This document shows, in pieces, positions 1-6,188 of a stretch of DNA of 9,873 nt. The position numbers and the translations under genes were made by a program. This DNA comes from DATAMF01 sp964472565 (GTDB lineage: Bacteria; Chloroflexota; Anaerolineae; Aggregatilineales; Aggregatilineaceae): the NCBI GenBank assembly GCA_964472565.1, contig CAYYNB010000202.1, positions 1 through 9,873 on the forward strand, written 5' to 3'. How positions within the stretch are numbered: position 1 is the first letter of the stretch; each line of letters opens with the position of its first letter. The notes beneath the pieces were generated by a model. It saw only the letters and a list, made by a program, of their open reading frames with translations, did not search any database and was not told where the DNA came from.

Positions 1-80
1 CCCTACGAAATGCCTGTATTTCGGATATTTTCCGCCGAAAAACGGCTTAAGTTGACACCCATTGGGCGATTCGTGAATTG
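1..80 (+). repeat. Dispersed repeat, body module, copy A (cut by left edge)
   Basis: These 80 bases match 1196-1275 without gaps at about 72 of 80 positions by eye. The match stops sharply at base 80. The module contains a small hairpin, GCCG-AAAAA-CGGC, at 34-46, which is identical in the other copy. This copy also carries a perfect TTGACA at 52-57 (CTGACA in the other copy), but no matching -10 box is seen downstream. The upstream hairpin module that precedes the body in the other copy would lie outside the window. It is non-coding in my reading. Family identity is unknown; it resembles the hairpin-bearing intergenic repeats common in Chloroflexota genomes (inference). Confidence 0.8.
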
Positions 81-87
81 AACCTCA

Positions 88-160
88 CCCCCTCGGTCCC
101 CCTCTCCAACCCAGTTGGAAGAGGGGGAGGTCAGGGCGCGGCAAGCCGACGCCCCTACGA
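88..160 (+). repeat. Partial repeat unit: C-rich hairpin plus linker, body missing
   Basis: A long hairpin occupies 98-127, with arms CCCCCTCTCCAAC and GTTGGAAGAGGGGG, a three-base loop and one bulged base. It is followed by the linker gcaagccgacg at 141-151 and then cccctacga. The same order of hairpin, gcaagccgacg and ccctac is seen at 1150-1203. After base 160 the similarity ends, so the body module that should follow is absent. The unit is thus a truncated copy placed directly after copy A. Open translation through it gives the same peptide, GAASRRPY, as in the 1184-1203 copy, but this only reflects the shared DNA. Confidence 0.7.
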
Positions 161-296
161 GGAGCTGTTGATCTGCGCCTCAAAAGGTGTGGAGCCACTC
201 GCACAGCGATCCCGCCGCGCTCGAATTTGTTTTTTGTGCTATGCTGAAAAGTCGGGACGTTACCAAACTGTAAGGAATGGAGAAGGGGAGCCTGCC
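161..296 (+). other. Leader region of the DegV-family gene
   Basis: This non-coding stretch lies between the truncated repeat and the DegV-family start. It must hold the gene's promoter unless transcription enters from the left. A TATGCT at 240-245 could be a -10 box, but no -35 lies 16-18 bases upstream, so I do not call a promoter. The ribosome binding site AAGGGGAG at about 283-290 sits six bases before the ATG at 297. Confidence 0.4.
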
Positions 297-1133
297 ATGA
301 TCCAGATTGCCACAGATACTATCGCTGATTTGCCTGCTGCACTGATTAACCAGCATAAAATTCATATTATCCCGGCCTGGGTTTATCTAAAAACGGGGAA
401 GGTGCGAACGGATGCGGTTGACACTCAAACCCTGTACGAGATGCTGGCGGATGAGCCGGAAGTGCCGCGCACAGAACCGCTGTCAACCGAGGAATACTGC
501 GAATTTTTCAAACCGATCATTGCGAATGGGGACCGGTTGATCGTGGTGAGCGCATCCAGCCAGATCAGCAAAGTATTCGAGATTGCGGGGAACGCCGCCC
601 AACAAGTCGCGCCGGAACAGGTGCGGGTGCATGACAGCGGGGGGGTGTCGTTGTGGCAGGGGTTCCAGGCTCTGCGGGCGGCGCAGATGGCCGAGGCCGG
701 GCAGGATGAAATTGTTATTCTGGGCGCGTTGGAACGGATGCGCAAACAGTCGCATTTTTATTGTTTACTGGACAGCCTATCGTATTTGCACCGGGGCGGG
801 CGGGTGAACCTGGCGCAGTATATGCTGGGCCTGATGCTCGATCTGAAGCCGATTCTGATGCTGAAAGACGGGCTGCTGGTTCCCAGCGGGCGCGTGCGGG
901 GGCGCGAACGGGCGATGATTGATATGCAGATGCGCGTGCTGGAAGACATCAAGGGGCTGCTGACGGTGTGGGTAGGGGTAGTTCATACCAAAGCGCCAGA
1001 GCTTGGCGAACGGCTGTCCAGCCAAATGCAAAATACACTGCGCCCAACCTATTCGCTGATCGTGGACGCGGGACCAACGATTGCGGCCCATGCCGGGCCG
1101 GGCGCGCTGGGGGTTATGGTGTGCCCGATTTAG
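297..1133 (+). CDS. DegV family protein (fatty-acid-binding, FakB-like)
   Basis: This is a 278-residue protein of the normal DegV length. DegV/FakB proteins bind a fatty acid in the cytoplasm and, with a FakA kinase, present it for phosphorylation; that partner is not in this window. Family features in order are the N-terminal ATDTIADLP (5-13), a Thr/Ser motif in PRTEPLS (57-63), the SASSQIS loop (85-91), DSGGVSLWQG (113-122), the LDSLSYLHRGGRV helix (158-170), LDLKPIL followed by the KDG turn (181-192), and the C-terminal HAGPGALG (265-272). The reading frame is open back to base 78, but those codons are repeat DNA. The ATG at 297 has AAGGGGAG six bases upstream and starts exactly at the family's N-terminus. 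The gene stands alone between repeat units and is convergent with hrcA. Lipid specificity cannot be read from sequence. A degV gene-name transfer would be loose, so the symbol is left empty. Confidence 0.9.
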   Translation: MIQIATDTIADLPAALINQHKIHIIPAWVYLKTGKVRTDAVDTQTLYEMLADEPEVPRTEPLSTEEYCEFFKPIIANGDRLIVVSASSQISKVFEIAGNAAQQVAPEQVRVHDSGGVSLWQGFQALRAAQMAEAGQDEIVILGALERMRKQSHFYCLLDSLSYLHRGGRVNLAQYMLGLMLDLKPILMLKDGLLVPSGRVRGRERAMIDMQMRVLEDIKGLLTVWVGVVHTKAPELGERLSSQMQNTLRPTYSLIVDAGPTIAAHAGPGALGVMVCPI

Positions 1134-1147
1134 GGGGCATATCCCCC
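1133..1147 (+). other. Short GC hairpin at the DegV-family stop codon
   Basis: GGGGG-CATAT-CCCCC forms a five-pair hairpin that begins on the last base of the TAG stop. It abuts the larger hairpin at 1150-1179. Together they could end transcription or protect the mRNA 3' end, but there is no T-run, so it is not called an intrinsic terminator. Confidence 0.4.
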
Positions 1148-1275
1148 GGCCCCATTCCCCGCGCGCGCGGAGAATGGGGAGCAGCAAGCCGACGACCCTA
1201 CAGAATGCCTGGATTTCGGATATTTCCCGCCGAAAAACGGCTTAAGCTGACACCCATTGGGCAATGCATGAATTG
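1143..1275 (+). repeat. Dispersed repeat, near-full unit (copy B)
   Basis: The unit has three parts. First is a hairpin at 1150-1179 with 14-base arms (CCCCATTCCCCGCG and CGCGGAGAATGGGG, one mismatch). Next is the linker gcaagccgacg at 1184-1194. Last is the body at 1196-1275, about 90% identical to bases 1-80. The unit fills the gap between the convergent DegV-family and hrcA genes, where its hairpin could serve as a transcription barrier for both. Its linker between hairpin and gcaagccgacg is about nine bases shorter than in the truncated unit at 88-160. No transposase or target-site duplication is visible. Confidence 0.75.
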
Positions 1276-1314
1276 CCCCTGTATTGAGCGGGGTGTATGG
1301 CGGTAGCGTCCGGC

Positions 1315-2394
1315 TCACTCGTCCTCGTCGGCAGAGGACTCTTTCTCCTGACTGTAGCGATCTCCCAACATGCCGGACATCAGCCCGGCCATATAACGCA
1401 CGGCACTGATCGCACGGCCATAGCGCATGCGGGTAGGACCCAAGACGCCCAGCGCCCCGCGCGCCTGGGGAGTCCCGTAGCGGGCGAGCACCATACTCAG
1501 ATGGCTCAGATTCTCCCAGCGCCCTTCCCCGGCGACCACCACGCGCAGATCGGATTGTTCGCTGTTCAATGTCTCGCGCAGCACATCTTCGAGCAGCGAG
1601 TGTTCTTCCAAGACACGGATCGCCTGCTGGGCCTCGTTGTCGGTGAAGGCGGGTAAATTTTCGCTGAGGCCGAAGCGATACAGCTCACGGGCGGCCTGCT
1701 GGTTGGCCTGATTCATCGCGTCGGCCACGAGTTCGCCCACTTCGCGGCCTAACGCATCGGAGAGGGCGCGGGCTTTGGTGCGCACCTGCTCGGCGGTGAG
1801 CCTGCCGCAGAGCTTATTAATCATTGTGGCGGTGTGGGAAAGCGCATCCTGTTCGACAACTTCCGCCAGCGTCAACATCTGCTGGTGGACGCTGCCGCCC
1901 TGCAACACCAACACCATGAGCACCAACCGCCCCTGCGTGCTGATCAGTTCCAAGTGTTTAAACTGGTTATCGGTGGCGCGCGGCGGAGTCACCAGGGCGG
2001 CAGTTTGCGCCGTGCGTGACAGGATGGTAGCAGCCATCCGCATCCATTCTTCGGCATCCACCGGGGTCTGCTTTAATTCACGCGCGATCAGGCGGCGTTC
2101 CTGCGGCGTCAGGTCTCCGCCCGTCAGCAGGCGGTGGACAAAATAACGGTAGCCGAGTTTAGTTGGCACACGCCCCGCCGAGGTATGGGGCGCAAAAAGC
2201 AGGCCTTTTTCTTCCAGCACACCCATTTCATTGCGGACGGTCGCGCTGCTGACACCCAGACTAAAATCATCAACCAGCATCTTCGAGGCGACTGGCTGGG
2301 GGTTACGAATATATTCGCGCACGATCAGCGCCAGAATCGCCTCCTGGCGCTCGGTCAGTTCCGGTAAAACATTGGGTAAGGACTCGGACATCAT
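1315..2394 (-). CDS. hrcA: Heat-inducible transcription repressor HrcA
   Basis: HrcA is the repressor of class I heat-shock genes. It binds CIRCE operators as a dimer and needs GroEL for activity. The N-terminal winged helix (about residues 10-90) carries hallmark stretches: LTERQEAIL, then SSATVRNEMGVLEEKGLL, PHTSAGRVPT and GYRYFV. The remainder matches the GAF-like and dimerisation part (HLELISTQGRLVLMVLVLQGG and on). Total length, about 359 residues, is normal. The protein ends in an acidic tail, SSADEDE. Two adjacent ATG codons (2394 and 2391) follow GAGGTG on the minus strand, three and six bases away, so either may be used. The in-frame ATG at 2430 has no ribosome binding site. The gene is monocistronic here: a strong terminator lies upstream, the DegV-family gene is convergent downstream, and grpE, dnaK and dnaJ are not adjacent. 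No CIRCE-like TTAGCACTC-N9-GAGTGCTAA is present, so autoregulation through a standard CIRCE is not supported. Confidence 0.95.
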   Translation of the reverse strand: MMSESLPNVLPELTERQEAILALIVREYIRNPQPVASKMLVDDFSLGVSSATVRNEMGVLEEKGLLFAPHTSAGRVPTKLGYRYFVHRLLTGGDLTPQERRLIARELKQTPVDAEEWMRMAATILSRTAQTAALVTPPRATDNQFKHLELISTQGRLVLMVLVLQGGSVHQQMLTLAEVVEQDALSHTATMINKLCGRLTAEQVRTKARALSDALGREVGELVADAMNQANQQAARELYRFGLSENLPAFTDNEAQQAIRVLEEHSLLEDVLRETLNSEQSDLRVVVAGEGRWENLSHLSMVLARYGTPQARGALGVLGPTRMRYGRAISAVRYMAGLMSGMLGDRYSQEKESSADEDE

Positions 2395-2453
2395 TAACAC
2401 CTCAACTGGACATATATCTGAGGATAACATGCCAGTGGAGGGCGCGCAAAGCT

Positions 2454-2490
2454 AAAAACTGCGACAGGGGGTGCTCATGTCGCAGTTTTT
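2454..2490 (-). terminator. Intrinsic terminator of the ferritin-like gene (bidirectional)
   Basis: AAAAACTGCGAC (2454-2465) and GTCGCAGTTTTT (2479-2490) form a perfect 12-pair stem with a 13-base loop. Read on the minus strand, the stem is followed by a run of T and lies just after the stop of the ferritin-like gene at 2499. The plus strand also ends in a T-run, so it can work both ways. It separates that gene from hrcA, which must then have its own promoter in the 60 bases between 2395 and 2453. I could not identify that promoter with confidence. Confidence 0.88.
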
Positions 2491-2498
2491 TATATAGG

Positions 2499-3134
2499 TT
2501 AGTTGGCGCAGAGTTCAAAGGCGGGGAGGTGCTGGAATTCGGAAGCGTTGCGCAGATTGGTGAACACCTGCACCATATCCGGGTAGTCCTGCACGGTGGC
2601 GATCCACTGATCGTAGAGTTCAAAATTGGCGATTTCCGCTTCGACTCCGGCGGCACACGCATCGGCAAGCGTTGCAAATTCGGGGGCAGCGGTAGACGCG
2701 GGTTCGGGAACCGTCAGGCCATAGCGCTCGAAAAGAAATTCCAGGCTGGCGATGTGGCTGGATTCGGCACGCTGAATATTGACGAACGGGCGCACATTTC
2801 CAAACTGGTCGATCACAGCCTGATAGACGGCATAGGCGTTATACTCGTCCTGTAGACCGGCGGTCAGGGCGTCGATGACATCGGCAGGGACTTCACCGGG
2901 CACAGCCGCCGGGAGATTGGTGCAGCACAGGCCGTTGCCGAGCATATTCTGCCGATTCTGCATGCCGTAGCCGCCCGGCTGATTCTGCATGCCCTGTCCA
3001 TTACCACCACGACCACCGCCCTGACCGCCACGACCACCGCCGCCCTGGGCAAGGCTGACGCCATTGACGGCGACCAACAGACTCAAGACCACAACCAGCG
3101 CGATCCCCATTTGAACGAGTGATTTTTTAGACAT
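2499..3134 (-). CDS. Secreted ferritin-like protein, DUF2202 type, with Gly-rich linker
   Basis: This is a 211-residue protein. Residues 1-30 are a signal peptide: MSKKS, a hydrophobic core to about 23, then VSLAQ as a likely cleavage site. A glycine-, arginine- and glutamine-rich linker follows (about 31-63). The rest is a four-helix domain of the DUF2202 (ferritin-like) kind. Candidate di-metal ligands are E97 in LQDEYNAY, E124 and H127 in AESSH, E165 or E167 in GVEAEIANFELYD, and E199 and H202 in SEFQH. The two ExxH motifs on the second and fourth helices fit the family. The role of DUF2202 proteins is not established; metal binding or oxidation is inferred. Four cysteines (C70, C71, C160, C209) may form extracytoplasmic disulfides. 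The start at 3134 has AAGGAG on the minus strand eight bases upstream; an in-frame earlier start at 3179 lacks this and would spoil the signal peptide. The gene is divergent from thioredoxin. Confidence 0.85.
   Translation of the reverse strand: MSKKSLVQMGIALVVVLSLLVAVNGVSLAQGGGGRGGQGGGRGGNGQGMQNQPGGYGMQNRQNMLGNGLCCTNLPAAVPGEVPADVIDALTAGLQDEYNAYAVYQAVIDQFGNVRPFVNIQRAESSHIASLEFLFERYGLTVPEPASTAAPEFATLADACAAGVEAEIANFELYDQWIATVQDYPDMVQVFTNLRNASEFQHLPAFELCAN
2946..3044 (-). repeat. Low-complexity Gly-rich coding repeats in the ferritin-like gene
   Basis: The linker is built from short tandem repeats. CCACGACCACCGCC occurs at 3007-3020 and again at 3028-3041, a 21-base period that encodes GGGRGGQ and GGGRGGN. 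A second repeat, GATTCTGCATGCC, occurs twice around 2953-2996 and encodes GMQN each time. This suggests growth by replication slippage and predicts length variation between strains. Confidence 0.7.
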
Positions 3135-3372
3135 GGTAGGCTCTCCTTTTGGAAAATTGATGGGTTCACTATCTTGCACGTGAGTTTAAAGGAGAATTAT
3201 GTGGAACTGATGAAGGGATTTCGCGATTCTTGTGTGGCATGCGTTAGAATTTCCATAAAACTCGCAGGGCAGCATAGCTAAAATTTTTGCGCCATGATAT
3301 ACTTTGGAGACAAAGTATTTCAAAAAACACCTGTGGGTCTATCTCAGGCCGGTCAATAAGGAGTCAAATCAG
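3135..3372. other. Divergent intergenic region of the ferritin-like and thioredoxin genes
   Basis: The 238 bases between the two divergent starts hold the control signals for both genes. For thioredoxin an extended -10 promoter is visible at 3295-3303. For the ferritin-like gene only a weak -10 candidate is seen (CATAAT on the minus strand near 3200) without a matching -35, so it is not called. No long open frame, clear operator palindrome or RNA gene was found. Confidence 0.5.
3295..3303 (+). promoter_or_regulatory. Probable extended -10 promoter of thioredoxin
   Basis: TG-A-TATACT matches the extended -10 consensus TGnTATAAT with one change. The hexamer 17 bases upstream (TAGCTA, 3275-3280) is a poor -35, which is common for extended -10 promoters. 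Transcription would begin near 3310, giving a leader of about 60 bases to the ATG at 3373. Confidence 0.5.
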
Positions 3373-3702
3373 ATGGGGAACAAGACATTCGAAGTCACTG
3401 AAGCCACGTTCGAGAGTGACGTGCTCAAATCGGAAACGCCGGTTTTGATTGACTTCTGGGCAGAATGGTGTGGTCCGTGCCGCATGATAGCGCCGCTGGT
3501 GGATCAACTTGCCGAGAAGTATGAGGGGAAAATGCGCGTCGGTAAAGTCGATGCGGATGTCAACCAGGGGATTCTGATGCGCTATGGTATTATGGGCATC
3601 CCGACGCTGATTCTGTTCAAGGATGGTGAAGTGGCGGAACGCATCACCGGCTATATGCCGATGCCCGCGCTCGAACCCCGGATAGCCAAACACCTGAGCT
3701 AA
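3373..3702 (+). CDS. trxA: Thioredoxin
   Basis: A classical 109-residue cytoplasmic thioredoxin that reduces protein disulfides and is itself reduced by thioredoxin reductase (not in this window). The active site is WCGPC at 32-36, preceded by the buried aspartate D27 in VLIDFWAEWCGPC. The cis-proline is P77 in GIPTLILFKDG, and the conserved G84 and G93 regions are intact. There is no signal peptide. The frame is open to a TTG at 3304, but the ATG at 3373 has AAGGAG (3358-3363) nine bases upstream and gives the family's standard N-terminus. The gene is single, divergent from the secreted ferritin-like gene and followed by the nested palindrome at 3712-3795. Confidence 0.95.
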   Translation: MGNKTFEVTEATFESDVLKSETPVLIDFWAEWCGPCRMIAPLVDQLAEKYEGKMRVGKVDADVNQGILMRYGIMGIPTLILFKDGEVAERITGYMPMPALEPRIAKHLS

Positions 3703-3727
3703 CCAATCACCCTGATTGTCAATTCTG

Positions 3728-3756
3728 AACAGGCAGTTGAAATTCAACCGCCTGTT
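3728..3756 (+). terminator. Possible thioredoxin terminator or operator palindrome
   Basis: A 29-base near-perfect palindrome sits 25 bases after the thioredoxin stop and is followed by the T-rich TGTTATATTT. It could end transcription, but the T-tract is interrupted. Because the palindrome also covers the -35 box of the promoter called next, an operator for a dimeric regulator is an equal alternative. Confidence 0.5.
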
Positions 3757-3765
3757 TGTTATATT
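3737..3765 (+). promoter_or_regulatory. Sigma70-type promoter for the lipoprotein gene
   Basis: TTGAAA (3737-3742) and TATATT (3760-3765) each match consensus at five of six positions and are spaced by exactly 17 bases. TG at 3757-3758 adds an extended -10. Transcription would start near 3772, giving a leader of about 30 bases. The -35 lies within the centre of the palindrome 3728-3756, so a protein binding that palindrome would block the promoter. Confidence 0.65.
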
Positions 3766-3801
3766 TCCCCTAAGGGGAAGTTTATTGACAATCAGTGTGA
3801 G

Positions 3802-4920
3802 ATGAAATCTTTTTTTATATCAGCAACGCTGCTGCTTAGCATAGCCGCAGCGGGATGCAGCATTCAAAGCAGTTCCACCGAACACTCGACCAACAATCCG
3901 GCTGTGGTGCGCAGTGCCCCGCGTGTAATCGCGCCTGATGATGGAGTCCAGTTTGTCGAATCGGGTGATATTAGGCTGGACTGGGACTGGCCCGCTGCGC
4001 TGGCCTCGAACGAAACATTCGCGCTCCGCCTGTGGTACCAGGACAGCAATCCGGTAGAAATCTGGACTTCTGATTCCGAGTTCAACGCCAGCGAGATCAT
4101 TGATAGTTTCAGCCGTGACACCGGGCCGTTTTTCTGGCAAGTTGCGGTGATCCGGTTCTCTGAGGCGAACGGGTTCGAGAGTATGGTCAGTGAGTGGAGC
4201 ACGGTCTACCAACTGAACCGCGTCAGGCTGATTCCGCCCACCGCCCGACCTGATGATCAACAGTCCGCATTAGCGCGTTTGATAACAGCCAAGCAATTTG
4301 AAACAACCGCGGAACTGATCGATTTTACTCGCAACCTCATTTTTGAGTACGCCCAGGATGGGGATCAGGCCGGTTATGAACCCAGCTACCGCGACGCTGC
4401 CGAGCAGATCTACGCGGCAGCCATGGGACAGGGCGAAAAACCGTATCTGTGGTGTGATGGCCGCTCGACTGCGATGCTGACGGTGTTGGAAGAACTGGGA
4501 ATCGCCAGCCGCCTGATTTTTCTGTATGGAGGATCAGCAGGCAGCGGAATCGCGCAGCACACGGTTCTGGAAGTCTTCAACCCGGACACGCAGTATTGGG
4601 AGATTCACGATCCGGCGTTTGGATATTATTTCATCGATACACTCAATAATGGGCGGGCGTCCATCGAGCGGATGGTTTTCGGCTCATTTGATACCATTGC
4701 GGCCTGTGATTCAGCAGGGATGTGCAGCCATGAAGCCGCCGAATTGTATCGCGTCTACTATGAAGCGTTTCGCTACGGCCACAGTGAGCAATTTTGGGTA
4801 AACCCGGATCGCTTCGATGTGTCCAAACGATTCCCTGATCACGACAACGCTAATCTGGCCGAACTGCTCACGGGCAATTCGACTGAATTTTCGTTCCGCT
4901 TCGACAACTGGGAAAACTAG
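3802..4920 (+). CDS. Lipoprotein with transglutaminase-like domain
   Basis: A 372-residue protein with a type II signal peptide: MKSFF, a hydrophobic stretch and the lipobox IAAAGC, with C19 as lipidation site. After a Ser/Thr/Asn-rich spacer, residues about 40-142 look like a fibronectin III or Ig-like beta-sandwich (APDDGVQFVESGDIRLDWDW, then FFWQVAVIRF). Residues about 160-285 match a transglutaminase-like core. The putative triad is C218 in LWCDGRSTAM, H253 in QHTVLEV and D270 in EIHDPAFG. Such domains act as cysteine proteases or peptide or cell-wall cross-linkers; substrate and activity here are unknown. The start is fixed by the lipobox, yet the ribosome binding site is weak (only GTGTGAG directly before the ATG). 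The stop codon overlaps that of the convergent beta-propeller gene. The protein should sit on the outer face of the membrane, near the exporter encoded next to it, but a functional link is only inference. Confidence 0.8.
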   Translation: MKSFFISATLLLSIAAAGCSIQSSSTEHSTNNPAVVRSAPRVIAPDDGVQFVESGDIRLDWDWPAALASNETFALRLWYQDSNPVEIWTSDSEFNASEIIDSFSRDTGPFFWQVAVIRFSEANGFESMVSEWSTVYQLNRVRLIPPTARPDDQQSALARLITAKQFETTAELIDFTRNLIFEYAQDGDQAGYEPSYRDAAEQIYAAAMGQGEKPYLWCDGRSTAMLTVLEELGIASRLIFLYGGSAGSGIAQHTVLEVFNPDTQYWEIHDPAFGYYFIDTLNNGRASIERMVFGSFDTIAACDSAGMCSHEAAELYRVYYEAFRYGHSEQFWVNPDRFDVSKRFPDHDNANLAELLTGNSTEFSFRFDNWEN

Positions 4921-6185
4921 GGCAGCCACACAAACTGCAAGATCATCTGCTGATCCTGGTATTCAAACGCGGTTTGTGTGGGATCGGGCGTGGTCTGGTA
5001 AAGGGTCGCCGTCGAAGCCCCATCGAGCGTGGTGAGATTCACGCGGCTGGTAAGCTGGCTCAGATCGTTTTCGGCCCAGGCGACCAGCGAATGATCCGGG
5101 CTGAGGGTATAGGGAATCCCGCGAACCAGGCTTTCATCTTCGGCCACCAGATAACTCGAATTGGTTTGTACGATCTGATGTGGAGTGCCGGAGAGTTCCG
5201 TCACGTATAAGCCGGAGCCGGTAGGCGAACAATTTACATTGGCGGTGCCGCGAAACAAAATCCGCTTATCGTCCAGCCAGGTCGCCCGGTCCAGATACAT
5301 ATTGGGAAGCGTGATCAGGGGATTGGATTTGCCAGATGACTCATCGCCCGTAAAAGCCCAGTCGGATTCCGAAATAACAAGCGCTCCCGTCCGACACACC
5401 CCGCTATAGGCCAGATCGTCCCAACTGGTCGCTGCATAAACCACATAGTCACGGTGGGGAGAGCGCCAGGGAGAATAGGATTGAACCGCCGCCACGCCGG
5501 ATAGGATTTCTTCTGTGCCGCCCGTCAATGGATCATAGACCCGATAACGCGCTTCCAGCCCGCCCAGCGGCCCGATCCCCGCGTAAACGGCAGTGGGCCG
5601 CCCATCTTCCAGCCAGGCGACATCCAAAGGCAGCGAACTGCTGACGGTAATGATCTCGTGCGCGGTGGAGGCACCGTTGGCAAGCGTGTAGTAGGCGGTT
5701 GATGCATTGTTATGCATCAGAACATATACCAGCGCGCGGCTGTCGGGCGACCATTGGGCGGTGAGGATGGTGGAAGCAGGCGGCAGTTCAGCTACAATGG
5801 TCGAGCGCTGCGCCTGCATATCCAGCACCATCAGCGTACTGGCGGTGGCATACAGCAGCAAACGGTTGGTGGGATCGGGACGCAGCAGCCATTCCGCCAG
5901 ACCGCGATCCACTTCCAGCGGCGGCAGCGTTCCAGCCAGCGACCAGACCACCAACCGCCGATCCTTGATCCCCTGGATCATCACGAGCAGGCTGTTGGCC
6001 GATGCGCCGCCCGGCAGCGGGTGATCACTCGCGGCAGCGGTGAGCGGCGTCGGCGTCGCCAGCGGCACATACCCCAGGCTGGAACTTTGCGCCTGCGGGC
6101 TGTTTTTGATCACAGCCAGCACCAACGCCCCCAGCACGGCCAGCAGCACCGCGACGATCAGCACATTACGGCGTTCAGGTTTCAC
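4917..6185 (-). CDS. Membrane-anchored beta-propeller protein of the ABC operon
   Basis: A 422-residue protein. An uncleaved-looking signal anchor (about 8-27, after MKPERR) is followed by a Thr/Pro/Ala-rich stalk to about 60. The rest consists of repeated beta-rich blades of the TolB/WD40-like (PD40) kind: WLLRPDPTNRLLLYA (99-113), QWSPDSRALVYV (144-155), VAWLEDGRPTAVYAG (189-203), ATWLDDKRILFRG (301-313) and LSPDHSLVAWAEN (361-373). No lipobox or catalytic motif is seen, so binding or scaffolding outside the membrane is the likely job. The start is a GTG at 6185, three bases after the stop of the ABC ATPase gene; a weak GGGA lies upstream, so translational coupling is probable. The only two cysteines, C264 and C319, could pair. 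It is probably the accessory or substrate-sensing subunit of the exporter; that is inferred from the operon only. Confidence 0.75.
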   Translation of the reverse strand: MKPERRNVLIVAVLLAVLGALVLAVIKNSPQAQSSSLGYVPLATPTPLTAAASDHPLPGGASANSLLVMIQGIKDRRLVVWSLAGTLPPLEVDRGLAEWLLRPDPTNRLLLYATASTLMVLDMQAQRSTIVAELPPASTILTAQWSPDSRALVYVLMHNNASTAYYTLANGASTAHEIITVSSSLPLDVAWLEDGRPTAVYAGIGPLGGLEARYRVYDPLTGGTEEILSGVAAVQSYSPWRSPHRDYVVYAATSWDDLAYSGVCRTGALVISESDWAFTGDESSGKSNPLITLPNMYLDRATWLDDKRILFRGTANVNCSPTGSGLYVTELSGTPHQIVQTNSSYLVAEDESLVRGIPYTLSPDHSLVAWAENDLSQLTSRVNLTTLDGASTATLYQTTPDPTQTAFEYQDQQMILQFVWLP

Positions 6186-6188
6186 ATG

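Larger units (their letters stand above)
3712..3795 (+). repeat. Nested inverted repeats able to form a three-way junction
   Basis: An outer perfect 12-base inverted repeat (CTGATTGTCAAT at 3712-3723, ATTGACAATCAG at 3784-3795) encloses two further hairpins. The first, at 3728-3756, has arms AACAGGC/GCCTGTT and GTTGA/TCAAC, separated by one A-C mismatch, with an AAT loop. The second, at 3765-3779, is TTCCCC-TAA-GGGGAA. In single-stranded form this is a compact three-way junction. It fills almost the whole gap between thioredoxin and the lipoprotein gene. It could be the 3' end structure of the thioredoxin mRNA, a cruciform or operator in DNA, or a short mobile repeat. No target-site duplication is seen. 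Confidence 0.8.

Noticed and set aside
227..245. T-rich stretch and TATGCT as a promoter of the DegV-family gene
   Set aside because: No -35 box at 16-18 bases from the TATGCT, so the match is not better than chance.
78..296. N-terminal extension of the DegV-family frame
   Set aside because: The extra 73 codons read through the repeat unit, lack a ribosome binding site, and precede a well-placed ATG with AAGGGGAG and the standard family N-terminus.
1276..1293. CCCC...GGGG hairpin downstream of the hrcA stop as a terminator
   Set aside because: Only four base pairs with a ten-base loop and no T-run on the minus strand.
3199..3210. Three-codon frame (M-W-N-stop) behind a perfect AAAGGAG
   Set aside because: It lies upstream of the likely thioredoxin promoter, is too short to judge, and has no attenuator-like hairpins after it. 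Chance is the simpler reading.
5700..5719. Palindrome with 8-base arms TGATGCAT / ATGCATCA
   Set aside because: It lies within the propeller coding region, codes for ordinary residues and has no flanking regulatory context.
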